From IMG/VR virus record IMGVR_UViG_3300047440_000434, positions 1-64,000 of that record: DNA of 64,000 nucleotides. One strand, given 5' to 3'. The notes under the pieces are model-generated. The model saw only the letters and a program-made list of their open reading frames with translations. It was not told where the DNA came from and did no database searches. This DNA is from a virus. Shown piece by piece: positions 18,507 through 27,592 of the stretch. Every line of letters starts with the position of its first letter. Within the stretch, counting starts at the first letter, position 1. The translations under genes and the position numbers were made by a program.

Positions 18507-18743
18507 ATGAGTGGATCACAGCAGCCGACACAACAGGACATCACCGCTCTGATGGCCATGGTGACATTGCCCATCGGGCGCTGGAACCAGGTACTGGAAG
18601 TGCTTGGCGGACAGCCCTGGAAAGAGATCAACCCCACCATCGTCGACATCCATCGCCAGCTGCAGGACGCGGTGAACGCCCAGATGGGCCAGGGCGGCAA
18701 TGGCATGGAGACGTTGCGGCAGATGAAAGAAACCCAGTCATGA
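18507..18743 (+). CDS. Small hypothetical protein
   Basis: 78 aa; the ribosome site comes from the repeat copy directly upstream. Helical throughout (DITALMAMVTLPIGRWNQVLEVLGGQPW, IVDIHRQLQDAVNAQMG). Function unknown; overlaps the next start by 4 nt. Confidence 0.6.
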   Translation: MSGSQQPTQQDITALMAMVTLPIGRWNQVLEVLGGQPWKEINPTIVDIHRQLQDAVNAQMGQGGNGMETLRQMKETQS

Positions 18744-19150
18744 GCTTGCCGCCCCTGCCCAAGGGTGGGACTTACCCGGCGGTACCGGCGTTGCACTTCG
18801 TGGTGCCGCCGGACCCGCCCGGCGCGAGACCTTTGTTGGTGCCGGGGACGACCGAGATGCCGCCACCCCTCGGGGGCGTGGAGGACTGGATGCGGTCGCC
18901 CAACTGTCCCAACAACCCGCCGGACTGCCGGATCAGCGTCACCGCGTCGCCCGTCACGACGCCGACACCCGATCCCATCCATGATGGCATGGGCGATCCG
19001 GTGCCGCCGTTGGTGGTGGCGGCGGTGTCGCGCGGGTCATGCACGACGTGCAACCTGGAGTGGGACATCACGCGGGGGCCGGTTGGTCCCAACGAGCAGC
19101 CGATCACGCCGGTAGGCCCGCCCGTGCTCGCTCCGCTAGTGCCCAGCTAA
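18740..19150 (+). CDS. Pro-rich hypothetical protein with Cys pairs
   Basis: 136 aa, over 20 percent Pro, little secondary structure expected. Four Cys in two spots (CPNNPPDC and CTTC) could form disulphides or bind metal. No family recognised. It lies within the fibre cluster and may be a virion linker. Confidence 0.55.
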   Translation: MSLPPLPKGGTYPAVPALHFVVPPDPPGARPLLVPGTTEMPPPLGGVEDWMRSPNCPNNPPDCRISVTASPVTTPTPDPIHDGMGDPVPPLVVAAVSRGSCTTCNLEWDITRGPVGPNEQPITPVGPPVLAPLVPS

Positions 19151-19162
19151 CAGGAAACAGCC

Positions 19163-19867
19163 ATGTCGGGGTCGTTCGTCTATAGTTCCGCCGTCGGGCA
19201 GTTCATCATCGGGGTAAGCCCGATTGAAGGCTCTGGCATACCCATCGACCCCGGTTCCGGCGGTCCTGGGTCGAGCATCGGCTCGGGCGCGGACTTCGAA
19301 CGGCTCTACGACAACATCCAGACCATGCTCCCGGCGATCACCCTGCCGGTCATCGAGATGGAGTTGTGGAACACGGTCCAGGAGTTCTGCATCCGCAGCA
19401 CTTACTTCCGTAGTAAAATCCACTGGGAGATGGGGCCGGGCATCAGCACGGTGGACTTCAATCCGTTCAACCTCGATATGGTCGTGGTCTGGGTGCTGCA
19501 TGTGCGGGGCCTGACGCACTGGGGCATCAATCCGCCAGCGGTGCTTTACGACATGATGCCGCCCACGAACGGGCGGTCCGGTGACGCCCTGGTGGCGCTA
19601 CGGCCCGTTCGGTTCGACGTGCTTAAACTGGGTGCGATCCCGGAATTGTTCACGACGTGGTTCGAAACCATGCTGGATGGGACGCTGGCGCGGCTCTACG
19701 CCATGCCCGCCAAGCCCTGGTCCACGCCGCAGCTGGCGCAATACCACGGCACGCGCTTCCGTCAGGGAATGGGACGTGCGCGGGACATTGCGGAGCGATT
19801 ACATTCTCACCAGCAATCGCCTCGCAGGGCGTTTCCCTATTTCGCTCACGGGCGAAGGAAGCAATAG
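19163..19867 (+). CDS. Tail adaptor/tubular-type protein
   Basis: 234 aa with AGGAAA six bases before the ATG. After a Gly-rich N-arm, residues about 50-80 hold ITLPVIEMELWNTVQEFCIRSTYFR. The C-terminal LARLYAMPAKPWSTPQLAQYHGTRFRQGMGRARDIAERL resembles the end of T7 gp11-type tail tubular A and related adaptors (short loop, then a long basic helix). This suggests a ring between portal and nozzle. Family assignment is by pattern only. Copy 19401-19417 of the repeat lies inside it. Confidence 0.55.
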   Translation: MSGSFVYSSAVGQFIIGVSPIEGSGIPIDPGSGGPGSSIGSGADFERLYDNIQTMLPAITLPVIEMELWNTVQEFCIRSTYFRSKIHWEMGPGISTVDFNPFNLDMVVVWVLHVRGLTHWGINPPAVLYDMMPPTNGRSGDALVALRPVRFDVLKLGAIPELFTTWFETMLDGTLARLYAMPAKPWSTPQLAQYHGTRFRQGMGRARDIAERLHSHQQSPRRAFPYFAHGRRKQ

Positions 19868-22822
19868 ATGCTCGTCATCCGCGTCGATAAAGAAACACCC
19901 GACATCACACGGATCGTCGTGGATATGGCGTGGTGGCTGGACCCGAACGAACACATTACCCAGATCGTTTCGGCTGAAGTCATCGAGGGAATGTCGGGTT
20001 GGTCGGAAGCCCCCTATCCGCCGCCCGACAGTCCGCCGCCCTACGACCCGACGCCGCTCATCCTGAACAGCGTGGCGCTGGACGCCACGCAGCGGCTGCT
20101 CATCATGTTCGTCGAGTTCGGCACGGCTGGGCTGGCCTACACGGTGCAGTTCATCGTGGATGGCACGTCCGCGCGCCGGGTCACGTTCGAGGTAGGCGTC
20201 CAGATCACGGGCGTGCCGCCGGAACAGCCCATGCCGCTGCCCCCGCCACCCCTGGGGCCGGGCATAAATCCCCTGGATTGGTATCTGCCGCTCAAGGGCG
20301 GCAAGATGGAGGGGCCGCTCTACCTGTTCCGCAATCCCCGGTATCCGACCGAGGCGGTCACCAAACACTACGTCGATGGTATGTCCTGGGTGTCGGGACC
20401 CTACATGCCCGAGGCCGGGGGCGAGTTCACCGGCCCCGTGAGCATGGGCGAGAGCACGCTGACGCTCGCGCCGGACGGGCCGTGGGAACCACTGGACGCC
20501 GCCAGCAAGCAATACGTGGACGGGCTGATTGGGACGATGACCCTGCCCTATCTACCATTGTCCGGCGGCACGATGGGCGGCTTGCTCACCCTCGCGGTCG
20601 AGCCGCTCGACCCCATGGACGCGGCGACCAAGGGCTACGTCGATACGCAGATCGGCGGCGAGAACATCGTCATCAGCGTCAATGGCCGCACGGGCGCGAT
20701 TGTCCTGCACGAGCAGGACATCTCCGACGCGGGTGGCGCGCTGCTGGACAGCCCGACGTTCTTTGGCACGCCGCACGCGCCCACGGCGTTACCGGGGACC
20801 AAGACCACGCAGCTGGCCACGACGGAGTTCGTCGACGCGGCGGTGGTGCTGTCTACTACGGGAGTAACCAGCTTCAACACCCGCACGGGGGCGGTGGCGC
20901 TGACCCTGATCGACGTGACGTCCGTGGGCGGTGCGCCGCTCGCGAACCCGACGTTCACGGGCAACCCCTCCGCGCCGACGCCGCCGCCGGGGGACAACGA
21001 TACGTCCATCGCGACCACGGCGTTCGTCACGAGCGCCATCGTCGCCAACACGACGGCCAACGTGACGAGCTTCAACACCCGTCAGGGCGCGGTCGTGCTG
21101 ACCAGCGCCGACGTGGCGGCGGTCGGTGCCGCACCGCTGGCCAGCCCGGTGTTCACGGGCGACCCTCGGGCACCCACGCCCTTGCTGGGCGACAACGATA
21201 CCTCCATCGCCACCACCGCGTTCGTGCAGGGCGTGGTTGGTTCGCTGGCCCTCGGCTTCGTCACCAGCTTCAACACCCGCACGGGAGCGATCACGTTCAC
21301 CGCCGCCGATCTGACGAGCGTGGGCGGCGCGTTGCTGGCGAGCCCGGTGTTCACGGGCAATCCCCAGGCCCCCACCCCATCGGCGGGAGACAACGACACC
21401 ACCATCGCCACCACGGCGTTCGTGACCAGCGCGGTCGCGGCGGTTTCCACGGGCGCGTATCTGCCTCTCACGGGCGGCACGCTCGCGGGGCCGGGCAACC
21501 TGACAGCCCAGGGGTTCGTCAAGGCGCAGCTTGTCACGGCGGAGATGGCGAACGGCTACCCGCAATACATATTCAGCAATACGGCGGGCGGCACGAACGC
21601 TAAGCAAGCCTCGATTTACATGGGCCCCGACGGCAACATCACAGGGCAGTTCATCGACGACTCGGGCACCGTGGGTAACGCGTTCCTACAGGCCAGCCGT
21701 AGCGGAGCCAGCGTCGCGACACTGGCGCTCAGCGCGCCGAATATATACCTCAACGGCGCGTCGCAGATCAGCGGCGGTGCCGTCGTGCTCGGCGCGATGC
21801 AGGTCAACGGCGTCTTCAACGGTCGTGGCAACATCATATCGGTCGGCGGCGGTAACAACTTCCTGGGCTCGCACCACGAGGGCAGTTCCTGCGTTGGTTT
21901 CTGGAACGCGGCCAACGTGTTCTATTTCGGCAACGCCGATGGCAATGGCATCGTGCAGCCCAACCCGCGCGTGACCATCGACACGGCCAGCAACGTCTGG
22001 GTGAACAACGGCGGTGCCCTCACCGCCGGTTACGTGCGCTCGACCGGCACCGTACAGGCGGACGGCTCGGTCAACGCCAACGGGAATGTTTCCGGGTCCA
22101 CCATCTCATGCGCTGGCCGGGCCACGCTCAACGATATCATGTGTAGTTCTGGTGTGTTTCGCGTCGCCAACAACGACAATTACTACATGAACCGGGGCAC
22201 CGACGGGACGTGGAACTGGGTCGAGGGCGGCATCATCAACATGTCCGTGGACGCATCCGGGTCCATAAGCGCCCGTAACGTCATCACGGCGGGGACCAAC
22301 TGCAACGCCGTCGGCGGTCAGATGGTCATGGGCTACGGCGGCAACGGTCGTGTCTTACAGTTCAGCCCCAGCTGGTACATCGACTGGAACATCAGCAGCG
22401 GTACTTTCTCGTTCATGCACCCCAGCTTCGCGGCGGGGACCTGGATCGTCTACGCCGACGGGCGCTGCTTCAACAACGTCGCCGATGTCGGCGGGCATGG
22501 CCCCTACGTCGATTACTCCGACGAGCGCGCCAAACATGGTATCGGCTCAACCGGCGTGGGGCTGGCCGAGGTCCTGAAGATCAAACCGATCCGCTTCCGG
22601 CGCATCGGCGATCAGTTCAAGGACCGCGAGGAGATCGGTTTCAGCGCGCAACAGCTTCGGAGCGTGATCCCCGAAGCGGTGACGGAGTTCCCGTTCACCC
22701 TGCCGGACGACGCGGGCGATGACCCGGCGCTCGGCATGGTGACGACGCCCATCGTCGCGGCCCTGGTCAACGCGGTGAAAGAACTGCAGGAGCAGATCCA
22801 CCAACTAAGGAAACACAAATGA
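19868..22822 (+). CDS. Tail fibre with repeated shaft modules and S74 chaperone
   Basis: 984 aa. N-terminal about 130 residues are a beta domain ending in Pro-rich linker, then GDTMTG/KxYVD shaft units. Four copies follow of a roughly 55-residue module: TSFNTRTGAVxLT, DVxxVGGAPLA, FTGxPxAPTPxxGDNDTSIATTAFV. C-terminal S74 chaperone from about 883 (YSDERAKHGIG, EIGFSAQQLRSVIPEAV). The region before the chaperone (RVANNDNYYMNRGTDGTWNWVE, FSPSWYIDWNISSGT) closely matches the same region in the 2003-aa fibre, so modules have been exchanged or duplicated. Host-recognition role. Confidence 0.85.
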   Translation: MLVIRVDKETPDITRIVVDMAWWLDPNEHITQIVSAEVIEGMSGWSEAPYPPPDSPPPYDPTPLILNSVALDATQRLLIMFVEFGTAGLAYTVQFIVDGTSARRVTFEVGVQITGVPPEQPMPLPPPPLGPGINPLDWYLPLKGGKMEGPLYLFRNPRYPTEAVTKHYVDGMSWVSGPYMPEAGGEFTGPVSMGESTLTLAPDGPWEPLDAASKQYVDGLIGTMTLPYLPLSGGTMGGLLTLAVEPLDPMDAATKGYVDTQIGGENIVISVNGRTGAIVLHEQDISDAGGALLDSPTFFGTPHAPTALPGTKTTQLATTEFVDAAVVLSTTGVTSFNTRTGAVALTLIDVTSVGGAPLANPTFTGNPSAPTPPPGDNDTSIATTAFVTSAIVANTTANVTSFNTRQGAVVLTSADVAAVGAAPLASPVFTGDPRAPTPLLGDNDTSIATTAFVQGVVGSLALGFVTSFNTRTGAITFTAADLTSVGGALLASPVFTGNPQAPTPSAGDNDTTIATTAFVTSAVAAVSTGAYLPLTGGTLAGPGNLTAQGFVKAQLVTAEMANGYPQYIFSNTAGGTNAKQASIYMGPDGNITGQFIDDSGTVGNAFLQASRSGASVATLALSAPNIYLNGASQISGGAVVLGAMQVNGVFNGRGNIISVGGGNNFLGSHHEGSSCVGFWNAANVFYFGNADGNGIVQPNPRVTIDTASNVWVNNGGALTAGYVRSTGTVQADGSVNANGNVSGSTISCAGRATLNDIMCSSGVFRVANNDNYYMNRGTDGTWNWVEGGIINMSVDASGSISARNVITAGTNCNAVGGQMVMGYGGNGRVLQFSPSWYIDWNISSGTFSFMHPSFAAGTWIVYADGRCFNNVADVGGHGPYVDYSDERAKHGIGSTGVGLAEVLKIKPIRFRRIGDQFKDREEIGFSAQQLRSVIPEAVTEFPFTLPDDAGDDPALGMVTTPIVAALVNAVKELQEQIHQLRKHK

Positions 22823-23025
22823 GCAAGATCGGACCCCGGAACGTCAATCCCAGTTCGAAAGGAAGCTCGCCCACGCATGTCGTGGCGGGCGGGCCGGGAC
22901 ACAGCTTCGCGCAGCAACCCATTCCCGGCCCCACTTCGACGGGCCAGCCCAAGTCGATGAAGAAAGCCTTGTCGAAGAGCCCCCAGCGGGGCATGGCCAC
23001 CGGCTTCCCCGGCAAAGTTCGTTGA
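22819..23025 (+). CDS. Small Pro/Ser/Lys-rich protein
   Basis: 68 aa, ATGA overlap with the fibre gene. Basic and probably disordered (NPSSKGSSPTHVVAGGPGH...KSMKKALSKSPQRG). No function recognised. Confidence 0.5.
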   Translation: MSKIGPRNVNPSSKGSSPTHVVAGGPGHSFAQQPIPGPTSTGQPKSMKKALSKSPQRGMATGFPGKVR

Positions 23026-23038
23026 AAGGATAAGCACA

Positions 23039-23374
23039 ATGCCCTCGTTCCTCTTCCCCAACGGGACGTTCTACGCCGACAACAACGTGGCACCGTTGAT
23101 GGCGGCACCGGCTTCCGGCGCGGTCATCTCCATGACCGGTCCGAGCCTTTACCTGACCCCTCTGGCCACCCTCGCCACGCTGACCATCAAGCTCCCGATG
23201 AGCCCCAAGATCGGGCAACAGGCGATCATCATGTCCTCGGCGGCGGTGACCGCGCTGACCGTGCAGACGTCCGCTGGTGCCGCTATCCCCGGCTCGCCCA
23301 CCGCGCTGGTGGCGAACACCAAGGTCATCATGCAGTTCATGGGCGGGGCCACGGGCTGGATCTGGGCGAAGTAG
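23039..23374 (+). CDS. Small beta-rich protein, first of a tandem pair
   Basis: 111 aa, AAAGGA nine bases upstream. It starts MPSFLFPNGTFYADNNVAP and ends KVIMQFMGGATGWIWAK; hydrophobic beta stretches lie between. The next gene is a clear paralogue with the same start, middle (SLYLTP) and end. Such small beta-rich proteins next to fibres could be head or tail decoration. Function unknown. Confidence 0.6.
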   Translation: MPSFLFPNGTFYADNNVAPLMAAPASGAVISMTGPSLYLTPLATLATLTIKLPMSPKIGQQAIIMSSAAVTALTVQTSAGAAIPGSPTALVANTKVIMQFMGGATGWIWAK

Positions 23375-23713
23375 TTGCCGTCGTTCCTACACGCTAACGG
23401 CACGTTCTTTCCCGATGGGGGGATCGCGCCGCAACGTATGTCGCCCGGCAACGCCACGACTATTCGTATGTCCGCGCCCAGTCTCTACCTGACGCCCGCC
23501 GGTCCAGTGGGGGGTATCATGATTTCGTTGCCGCGCCCCGCCGGACCGGGTGCGACGGCGACGATCCTTTCCTCGCAGCCCATCGCCGCGCTCGTCCTGG
23601 TGGCGTTCGACATGGGCATACTGACCGGCGTGCCCACGGCTTTGGTGCCCAACACCAAGGTCGTGATGCAGTATATGGGCGGTAGCAACCTGAACTGGGT
23701 ATGGGTGAAATAA
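23375..23713 (+). CDS. Small beta-rich protein, second of a tandem pair
   Basis: 112 aa. It begins at TTG 23375, the codon right after the previous gene's TAG, so it depends on translational re-initiation. MPSFLHANGTFFPDGGIAP, SLYLTP and TKVVMQYMGGSNLNWVWVK align with the previous gene; the middles have diverged. It is a tandem duplication with old divergence. Function unknown. Confidence 0.6.
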   Translation: MPSFLHANGTFFPDGGIAPQRMSPGNATTIRMSAPSLYLTPAGPVGGIMISLPRPAGPGATATILSSQPIAALVLVAFDMGILTGVPTALVPNTKVVMQYMGGSNLNWVWVK

Positions 23714-23717
23714 TCAG

Positions 23718-25496
23718 GTGGTATCACTGGCGGTAAAGGATTTCGGCGGCGAGATACCAAGGCGGGGGCCCAGGCTCCTGCCCGACAACATGGCCGTCGA
23801 AGCCGTCAACACCGATCTGGCGAGCGGACCGCTGGATGGGCTGCCGCAGCCCAAGCCGATCATCGACCTGTCGGGTTCGGCCCCGTGGGAGGTGCGCCGG
23901 GCGTATCGGATGCCCGGCCCCGTCGAGGGCCAGCCGGACGTATGGTTGCCCCTGCCGAGCGAGTTCTCCTCGGTGTGCCGGTCGCCGCTGGCCAACGATA
24001 CGCTGCACCGGATCTTCTGGACCAACCCGCCCGGCTCGCCGGACGCGGGGGCGTGGTGGAACACCTACGAGCGCCTCGCGGCGGGCGGCACCGGGGGCAA
24101 TGCCCACTGGAACATGGGGTTTCTCCCACCCGACATATCCGCCGGGGCCGCGCCGGTCATCTCGTCGGTAACCGGCGGGACGCCCGACATACCGCTGGTG
24201 GAACGGTCTTACGTCTATACCTTCATCGACACCTACGGCACCGAGAGTTCGCCGTCCGCGCCGTCGAACGTGATGGCCGGGACTTCCGACGGGGTGTGGC
24301 ACATCACCAACCTGCCAGCGACCGCGCCGCCCATGCCCGCTGGCAAGGTCTACCCGCCGCCGACCAGGACGCGCCTGTACCGAACGCTGACCGCCGCCAC
24401 GCAAGGCGCGCAGTTCTACTTCGTCGTCGACCTGCCCTTTGGGACGACGGCCTACGACGACGTGCTCCCCGATACGACGGTAGTAAACAACAACACGCTG
24501 CTCAGCGTGAGTTTCGCGCCCCCGGTGGACGGGCTGGATGGGCTGCTGTCCATGGCCGGTGGCATGATGGTGGGGTTCACCCGGAACACCGTGCACTTTT
24601 GCGAGCCCGACCGGCCCAACGCGTGGCCCGCCGGATACGACCAGAGCCTGATGTATCAGATCGTCGCCCTGGGCGTGTGGCAGCAGCAACTGATCGTGCT
24701 CACCCACGGGTTCCCCAGCACCGGGGTGGGCAACCGCCCCGACCAGTTCACCTTCTCGCAGATCCAGACAGCCGAGCCCTGCGTCGCGCGCGGATCGGTG
24801 GTCACCGATCTGGCCGGGGTTTATTACGCTTCCCCAAATGGGCTGGTGGCGATCAACTACTACGGGATGCAGAACCAGACCCTGAGCAATATGACGCGTG
24901 AGATCTGGGCCAACGTGTATAACGCGACCAAGATCATCGCCGCCCGGCACCGCGCGCAATACCTCGCGATCAACGATACCGGCGAGGGCTTTATCATTGA
25001 TTATTCAGAACAACGCATGGGCATCATCCATGTCTCGCCCTTCGCGGATATCGTCTGCGTGTGGAACGATGTTTTCACTGGCGACACCTACATGATCGGC
25101 GACGGACGGGTTTACCAATGGGACGCGGTTGATACGCCGTCACTGACCTACCGGTGGGTGTCACGGGAGTTCTACTTTCCCGCCCCCGTGTCACTGGGCG
25201 CATGTCAGGTGGCGCTCGATCCGAGCGTGGTCGACGCCGCGCCGCCGCGCATCCTGCCGCCCGCCGACGTGGTGGACCCCACCCTGATCCTGCCCAACGG
25301 TGTCAACGCGCTCTTGCGGCTTTACGTGGGCACGCCCGCCGAACTGGTGCACGAGGAGTGGCTCCAGAAGGAACAGTGCATCTTCCGGTTTCCCTCCGGT
25401 CGTAAAGCCTTCAACTGGCAGTTCGAGATTGTCTCACGGGTGCCCATCCACTCGGTCGAGATGGCGTCCACGATGCGGGAACTGAAGGGTGTCTAG
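23718..25496 (+). CDS. Tail nozzle / DNA-stabilisation-type protein
   Basis: 592 aa from GTG 23718. The N-terminus (VKDFGGEIPRRGPRLLPDNMAVEAVNTDLASGPLDGL) is the signature of podoviral proteins such as P22 gp10-type stabilisation proteins and T7 gp12-type nozzles: RLLPDNxAxxAxNxDLxSGxL. The middle holds fibronectin-like beta strands (YVYTFIDTYGTESSPSAPS) and beta-propeller-like repeats, for example the segment YQWDAV. It should form the tail tip through which DNA leaves. It overlaps the next gene by 8 nt. Confidence 0.7.
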   Translation: MVSLAVKDFGGEIPRRGPRLLPDNMAVEAVNTDLASGPLDGLPQPKPIIDLSGSAPWEVRRAYRMPGPVEGQPDVWLPLPSEFSSVCRSPLANDTLHRIFWTNPPGSPDAGAWWNTYERLAAGGTGGNAHWNMGFLPPDISAGAAPVISSVTGGTPDIPLVERSYVYTFIDTYGTESSPSAPSNVMAGTSDGVWHITNLPATAPPMPAGKVYPPPTRTRLYRTLTAATQGAQFYFVVDLPFGTTAYDDVLPDTTVVNNNTLLSVSFAPPVDGLDGLLSMAGGMMVGFTRNTVHFCEPDRPNAWPAGYDQSLMYQIVALGVWQQQLIVLTHGFPSTGVGNRPDQFTFSQIQTAEPCVARGSVVTDLAGVYYASPNGLVAINYYGMQNQTLSNMTREIWANVYNATKIIAARHRAQYLAINDTGEGFIIDYSEQRMGIIHVSPFADIVCVWNDVFTGDTYMIGDGRVYQWDAVDTPSLTYRWVSREFYFPAPVSLGACQVALDPSVVDAAPPRILPPADVVDPTLILPNGVNALLRLYVGTPAELVHEEWLQKEQCIFRFPSGRKAFNWQFEIVSRVPIHSVEMASTMRELKGV

Positions 25497-26268
25497 GAAC
25501 CCCAACGTCCCGCCGGTCCCGCTGCCGCTGGCCGATATCAATTCCCTCGTGGCATCCGTCACGCAGATGCGTCAGGGCGTGGAGTCTCTCGGCGGGCTGC
25601 GCGGCGACGACCTGGATCGCGCGGCCACGCTGCGCGAACTGAAGATGGCCACTGGCGAGGCCAGCAACCAGGGCCCGCCTGGGCTGACCGGCCCGCCTGG
25701 GCAGTCCGGCCCGGCTGGTCCGGCTGGGCCCGCTGGTCCGGCTGGCGCACCGGGAACACCGGGCACCCCAGGCGCGGCTGGTCCGCCGGGACCCGCTGGC
25801 GAGGACTTCAGCGGCGGCGGCGAGATGACCGGGCCGTTGACCGTGATCATCACACCGCCGATCACCGAGACCTACGGCATCGCCGTGGAGGGGGTCGTGG
25901 TCACGCAGCCGGGGCTCGCCGACGGTTACGCGGTGAACCCCCTGGGCGTCGGCGTGCACTGGCAGAACGGCTTCGTCTCGACCGACAACGCCTCGGTCAA
26001 CGGGCTGGCGCTGGGCTACCAGGGCTTCACCTCGGGCAACAACCGGTCGAGCCAGCCGATCATCCTGTACAACAGCGATGCCGCCGGGCTGCGCCACCCC
26101 ATCACCATTCAGGCGCGCGGCAGTAATCAACTGGCGATTTTCGGCGACACGCCGCTCAATGTGCAGATCACGGGCGATTTGCACGTCAGCGGCACCATCG
26201 GCAAGGTCGCCGAGCTTGAGGAGCGCATCGCGCTGCTGGAGCTACGTCTGACGGATGCCGGGCTATGA
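25489..26268 (+). CDS. Short collagen-like fibre protein
   Basis: 259 aa from GTG 25489. An N-terminal helix (INSLVASVTQMRQGVESLGG) is followed by a Gly-X-Y run at about 61-104, a GGGEMTGPLTV shaft unit and a beta-rich head with a terminal coiled coil (VAELEERIALLELRL). It lacks the S74 chaperone. It is likely a short fibre or an adaptor that joins the longer fibres to the tail. Confidence 0.7.
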   Translation: MSRNPNVPPVPLPLADINSLVASVTQMRQGVESLGGLRGDDLDRAATLRELKMATGEASNQGPPGLTGPPGQSGPAGPAGPAGPAGAPGTPGTPGAAGPPGPAGEDFSGGGEMTGPLTVIITPPITETYGIAVEGVVVTQPGLADGYAVNPLGVGVHWQNGFVSTDNASVNGLALGYQGFTSGNNRSSQPIILYNSDAAGLRHPITIQARGSNQLAIFGDTPLNVQITGDLHVSGTIGKVAELEERIALLELRLTDAGL

Positions 26269-26726
26269 GAGAGATCAGGATCGACCACATCCCCGACGGC
26301 GAGTGGGTCATGACCCGCGTGGGCGGGATCTACAACGAGAAGACCGATCACGTCGTGGCGATGCACCAGAACGGCAGGATCGCCGGGGGGCTGGTATATA
26401 CTGGGTATCTGGGCGCTTCGATCATGATGCACTCGGCGGGGACCGAGGGTAACTGGGTCACCAAGGACTTCCTCTGGATGATCTTCCATTACGCGTTCGT
26501 TCAGTTGGGATGCCGTAAGGTTCTCGGCCTCGTCCAGTCGTCCAACGCCCGCGCCCTGTCGATCAACATGCGGCTTGGGTTCATCCCCGCCGCGCGCATC
26601 CCCGAGACTTACGTGGATGGGTCCGACCTGATCATCCTGACCATGGACAAAGCTCAGTGTAAGTGGCTCGCCATGACACCGGATAAATACCGTAGTAACA
26701 CGCCTGACCTGTCGGAGTTTGTGTAA
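26265..26726 (+). CDS. GNAT-family acetyltransferase
   Basis: 153 aa, ATGA overlap with the short fibre. The GNAT fold is suggested by the central beta strands around VVAMHQNGRIAGGLVYTGYLG and the late motif SSNARALSINMRLGFIPAARI (Asn and Gly-Phe as in the acetyl-CoA binding end). GNAT genes at this spot, between fibre and ejection proteins, occur in other podoviruses; their substrate is not known. Copy 26683-26699 of the repeat is in the 3' end. Confidence 0.7.
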   Translation: MREIRIDHIPDGEWVMTRVGGIYNEKTDHVVAMHQNGRIAGGLVYTGYLGASIMMHSAGTEGNWVTKDFLWMIFHYAFVQLGCRKVLGLVQSSNARALSINMRLGFIPAARIPETYVDGSDLIILTMDKAQCKWLAMTPDKYRSNTPDLSEFV

Positions 26727-27592
26727 TGGGTGGTAAAGGTAGCGCACCGCCGCCTCCCGATTATTCGGCGATGGCGCAGTCGTCCACGGACTCGGCGAAG
26801 ATCTACGCGGACGTGTCCCAGCAGCAACTCGACTGGGCCAAGGAGCAATACAAGGATCAGGCTCCGCAGACCAAGCAGTTCATGGACGAGGCGCTGGCGT
26901 CGTCGAAACAATCCAGGGCCGCGCAGGACGAGCAACTCGACAACGCGCGTAAATCGCAACAGTTCTACGAAAGCACCTACCAGCCCATCGAGTCCCGGCT
27001 GGCCAAGGAAGCCACGGATTATAACTCCCCCGCGCGTGCCAATCAGGCGTCGGCCATGGCGCAGGGCGACGTGGCCACGGCGTTCTCGGGCCAGCGCGCC
27101 GCCGCCCTGCAAACCCTGGAGGGGTTCAATATCGACCCCAGCCAAACGCGTTACGGCGCGCTGGACCTGGGCACGCGGATCTCCCAGGCGGCTGCCCAGG
27201 CCAGCGCGGGCACGCAGTCACGGCTGCAGTCCGAGGCGGTGGGACGCGGGCTGGAGACCCAGGCGGCGAACATGGGGCGCGGCTACGCCGGGCAGGTGGT
27301 CAGCCAGTATGGCGGGTCCACGGGCGCTGGCACCGCCGCCACCGGCCAGGGGGGCGCGGGCATCAACGCCGGGATCAACACATCCAACGTGTACGGGTCC
27401 ATGATGGGCAACCCGACGCAATGGGCGAGCATGTCGAACACCGCGTCGAACTCGGCCATGAACGCCACGAATACCGGCTACCAGAACCAAATGGCCGGGT
27501 TCAACGCCAACGCGGCCATCGCGCAGAACACCACGTCGGGCATCGGCAGCATGGTCGGTGCCGCCGCTGGCGTCGCGGCCATCGCGATATGA
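26726..27592 (+). CDS. Internal virion / ejection protein, small
   Basis: 288 aa. It begins MGGKGSAPPPPDYSAMAQ, a common start of podoviral ejection proteins, continues with long Gln/Ala/Ser-rich helices (residues about 25-110) and ends in a Gly/Asn/Ala-rich hydrophobic tail (MVGAAAGVAAIAI). It is likely packed inside the head and released with DNA. TAATG start coupling; ends ATGA into the methyltransferase gene. Confidence 0.65.
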   Translation: MGGKGSAPPPPDYSAMAQSSTDSAKIYADVSQQQLDWAKEQYKDQAPQTKQFMDEALASSKQSRAAQDEQLDNARKSQQFYESTYQPIESRLAKEATDYNSPARANQASAMAQGDVATAFSGQRAAALQTLEGFNIDPSQTRYGALDLGTRISQAAAQASAGTQSRLQSEAVGRGLETQAANMGRGYAGQVVSQYGGSTGAGTAATGQGGAGINAGINTSNVYGSMMGNPTQWASMSNTASNSAMNATNTGYQNQMAGFNANAAIAQNTTSGIGSMVGAAAGVAAIAI

